The notes beneath the pieces are model-generated. The model was not told the DNA's origin and did not search any database. It saw only the letters and a list, made by a program, of their open reading frames with translations. DNA of 64,000 bases. Source: Pontibacter pudoricolor. GTDB taxonomy: Bacteria; Bacteroidota; Bacteroidia; Cytophagales; Hymenobacteraceae. The stretch covers positions 1,240,001-1,304,000 of the forward strand of contig NZ_CP048106.1 in NCBI RefSeq assembly GCF_010092985.1, in the 5' to 3' direction. Shown here piece by piece: positions 62,088-64,000 of the stretch (positions are counted from its first letter, which is position 1; each line of letters begins with the position of its first letter). The translations under genes and the position numbers were made by a program.

Positions 62088-64000
62088 TTAAGATAAGGTC
62101 AGCACAAGGTCATCCGTATTTACCAGCGATCCTTCCGGCAAATGTATAGCCGATATCATGGTGTCTGAGGTAGCGGTTATAGTTGTCTCCATTTTCATGG
62201 CTTCGATTATGAACAGCGGGGTATTCTTTTTTACCGGTTGCTCTTTCTCTACCAGAATTCTGGATAACAACCCTTGCAAAGGCGCGCCTATTTGTTTCGG
62301 GTTGGCTTTGTCCACTTTCACATGCTGCACCTTCTCCACTTTCACCGACTTATCGCGCACATCAATATTTCGTGTCTGACCGTTTAGTTTAAAGAACACG
62401 GTGCGTTCACCATCCTCGTTTACGTGGCCCAGCGACTGATATTTGATAACGATGGATTTACCGCGGGCAATGTCGATGATGGCCTCTTCGCCGGGCTGCA
62501 TGCCATAGAAAAACAGACGGGTCGGGATCTGATCTACTTCGCCGTACTGTTCCAGATGTTTGTGGTAACCTTCGTACACTTTAGGGTACAGCTGGTAACT
62601 CAGGAAATCGGTATACTTGGTCTGCTCTCCGAATTTTTTCTGAAACGCGGCAAACTCTTCTTCCAGGTCTATTGGCTCCAGGTGCTCGTTTGGCCGTTCG
62701 GTAAACGGTTGCTCGTCTTTCAGGATGATCTTCTGCAGCTTTTTCGGGAAACCGCCCACTGGTTGGCCCAGTTCTCCTTTAAAGAAAGACTGCACCGATT
62801 CCGGGAACGATATCTCTTCGCCGCGCTCAAGTACATCCACCGTCGTCAGGTTATTGGCTACCAGGTAAAGTGCCATATCTCCTACTACTTTAGAGCTTGG
62901 CGTTACTTTTACCACATCTCCGAACAGGGCATTTACATCGGCGTAGGTTTCTTTTATAGTTTCCCATTTATCTGCTAAGCCCAGCGCATTGGCCTGCGGA
63001 CGCAGGTTAGAATACTGCCCGCCCGGAATTTCGTGATGGTACACTTCGGCTGTGCCGGCTTTCAGACCAGACTCGAACGGATAGTAATACTCGCGCACCG
63101 TTTCCCAGTAATTGGAGTGGCGGTTCAGGCTTTTCTGATCGAACTCGCGGTGGCGCTCCTGGAAACGCATGGCCTCCACCATCGAGTTAAAGTTAGGCTG
63201 CGACGTTAAGCCCGACATAGAACCCAGCGCCACATCCACTATGTCCACGCCTGCTTCAATAGCCTTTAAATAAGTTGCTGGCTGTATAGACGACGTATCG
63301 TGGGTATGCAGGTGTATCGGCAGTTTTACCGTGTCGCGCAGGGCTTCTACCAACAGTTTGGCAGCATACGGTTTCAGCAGACCGGCCATGTCTTTTATAG
63401 CCAGAATATGGGCACCGCTTTCTTCTATCTGCTTTGCCATTTGCAGGTAATACTCCAGCGTGTACTTTGTTTTAGATGGGTCCAGAATATCGCCGGTATA
63501 GCACATCGACACTTCAGCAAGGCCACCGCTACGTTTGCGCACAAAGTTAATGCACGGCTCCATGCTCTTCATCCAGTTCAGCGAGTCAAAAATACGGAAC
63601 ACATCCACCCCTGTCTCCCACGACTTCTCTACAAATGATTCGATCAGATTATCCGGATAAGCCTTATAGCCTACGCCATTCGAACCACGTATCAGCATCT
63701 GCAACAGAATGTTCGGGATAGCTTTACGGAGCTGAGTCAGCCTTTCCCACGGGTCTTCGTGCAGGAAGCGCAGGCAAACATCAAACGTCGCACCGCCCCA
63801 TACTTCCATACTAAAGGTCTGCGGGTGATCTTTGGCAAACGCTTCGGCTACCTTCATCATATCAAACGTACGCATGCGTGTAGCCAGCAACGACTGGTGT
63901 GCATCCCTGAAAGTGGTATCGGTATAATGTATCTGCGGATCGTTGCGGAGCCATTTCGAGAACTCGTCTGGGCCCAGCTTTGTTAAAAGATCTTTGGTAC
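62088..64000 (-). CDS. pyc: Pyruvate carboxylase, C-terminal part (5' end beyond the window)
   Basis: The frame is open to the window edge; about 637 codons are present. Carboxyltransferase domain: TDTTFRDAHQSLLATR at the edge, EVWGGATFDVCLRFL, the metal site HLHTHDTS, and the PYC-specific block GLKAGTAEVYHHEIPGGQYSN. A PYC tetramerisation/conserved domain follows, then the biotinyl domain with the lysine in EAMKME (codon 62193-62195). Pyruvate carboxylase makes oxaloacetate from pyruvate. The N-terminal biotin carboxylase part is outside the window. Confidence 0.93.
   Translation of the reverse strand, partial: TKDLLTKLGPDEFSKWLRNDPQIHYTDTTFRDAHQSLLATRMRTFDMMKVAEAFAKDHPQTFSMEVWGGATFDVCLRFLHEDPWERLTQLRKAIPNILLQMLIRGSNGVGYKAYPDNLIESFVEKSWETGVDVFRIFDSLNWMKSMEPCINFVRKRSGGLAEVSMCYTGDILDPSKTKYTLEYYLQMAKQIEESGAHILAIKDMAGLLKPYAAKLLVEALRDTVKLPIHLHTHDTSSIQPATYLKAIEAGVDIVDVALGSMSGLTSQPNFNSMVEAMRFQERHREFDQKSLNRHSNYWETVREYYYPFESGLKAGTAEVYHHEIPGGQYSNLRPQANALGLADKWETIKETYADVNALFGDVVKVTPSSKVVGDMALYLVANNLTTVDVLERGEEISFPESVQSFFKGELGQPVGGFPKKLQKIILKDEQPFTERPNEHLEPIDLEEEFAAFQKKFGEQTKYTDFLSYQLYPKVYEGYHKHLEQYGEVDQIPTRLFFYGMQPGEEAIIDIARGKSIVIKYQSLGHVNEDGERTVFFKLNGQTRNIDVRDKSVKVEKVQHVKVDKANPKQIGAPLQGLLSRILVEKEQPVKKNTPLFIIEAMKMETTITATSDTMISAIHLPEGSLVNTDDLVLTLS

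Noticed and set aside
1..64000. tRNA, rRNA, riboswitch or replication origin
   Set aside because: I looked for conserved tRNA arms, rRNA segments and common riboswitch cores in the gaps and found none; dnaN occurs without dnaA or an origin-like array.

Overview
The window reads as chromosomal DNA of a gliding member of the Bacteroidota. A Cytophagales/Hymenobacteraceae (Pontibacter-like) origin is my best guess; it rests on gene content and style, not on a search. Support comes from gldC and gldA/gldF/gldG, the TAnnTTTG-type -7 elements with little sign of Shine-Dalgarno sites, MKK-type lipoproteins, a topoisomerase I without zinc fingers, a pseudaminic acid cluster and housekeeping genes of Bacteroidota type. 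I see no prophage, transposase, CRISPR array, rRNA or tRNA. One small RNA gene, the SRP RNA, is clear.

Layout. 1-8.2 kb: end of a SnoaL-like gene, two lipoproteins (one an ACE-like M2 peptidase), an AlaA-type aminotransferase, a pirin, a LexA/S24-type regulator and a lipid-anchored subtilase. 8.2-13.7 kb: recQ, a Csp-type copper-storage protein, a small membrane protein and a two-gene polyamine operon (a SpeD-SpeE fusion followed by agmatinase). 14.1-23.1 kb: a chemosensory operon parA-mcp-cheW-cheY-cheB-cheA-cheC, whose receptor is soluble and carries nine HAMP domains. 23.2-26.3 kb: sixA and topA. 26.9-38.3 kb: a GT61 enzyme and then a pseudaminic acid operon (pseB, pseC, AKR, SDR, pseF-like, pseG-pseH fusion, pseI, glycosyltransferase, flippase). 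38.4-41.1 kb: ftsE, a small protein, fsa, SRP RNA and a repeat-rich non-coding stretch. 41.2-49.8 kb: guaA, an LpoA-like protein, hemL, dcd, gldC, an exonuclease-like lipoprotein and dnaN. 49.9-53.4 kb: gldG, gldF, gldA. 53.5-64 kb: two SDRs, mlaE-mlaF, a nucleoside transporter, etfB-etfA-bifunctional nuclease, a TPR protein, an ABM-fold enzyme and the 3' part of pyruvate carboxylase.

How the genes work together. The gld genes show gliding machinery. The soluble poly-HAMP receptor with CheA/CheW/CheY/CheB/CheC and a ParA ATPase looks like a cytoplasmic chemosensory array, comparable in layout to Frz (gliding reversal in Myxococcus) or to ParA-positioned soluble clusters. The pse operon would supply a nonulosonic acid for surface glycans. 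SpeDE and agmatinase convert agmatine to putrescine and spermidine.

The most unusual sequence-level signal is the palindrome AACTATAGTT (core CTATAG), together with half sites, scattered through the whole window in intergenic and coding DNA alike. I know of no described role for it in this group. Other non-coding structure includes a ~370-bp repeat present twice and at least two families of A/T-rich inverted repeats between genes.
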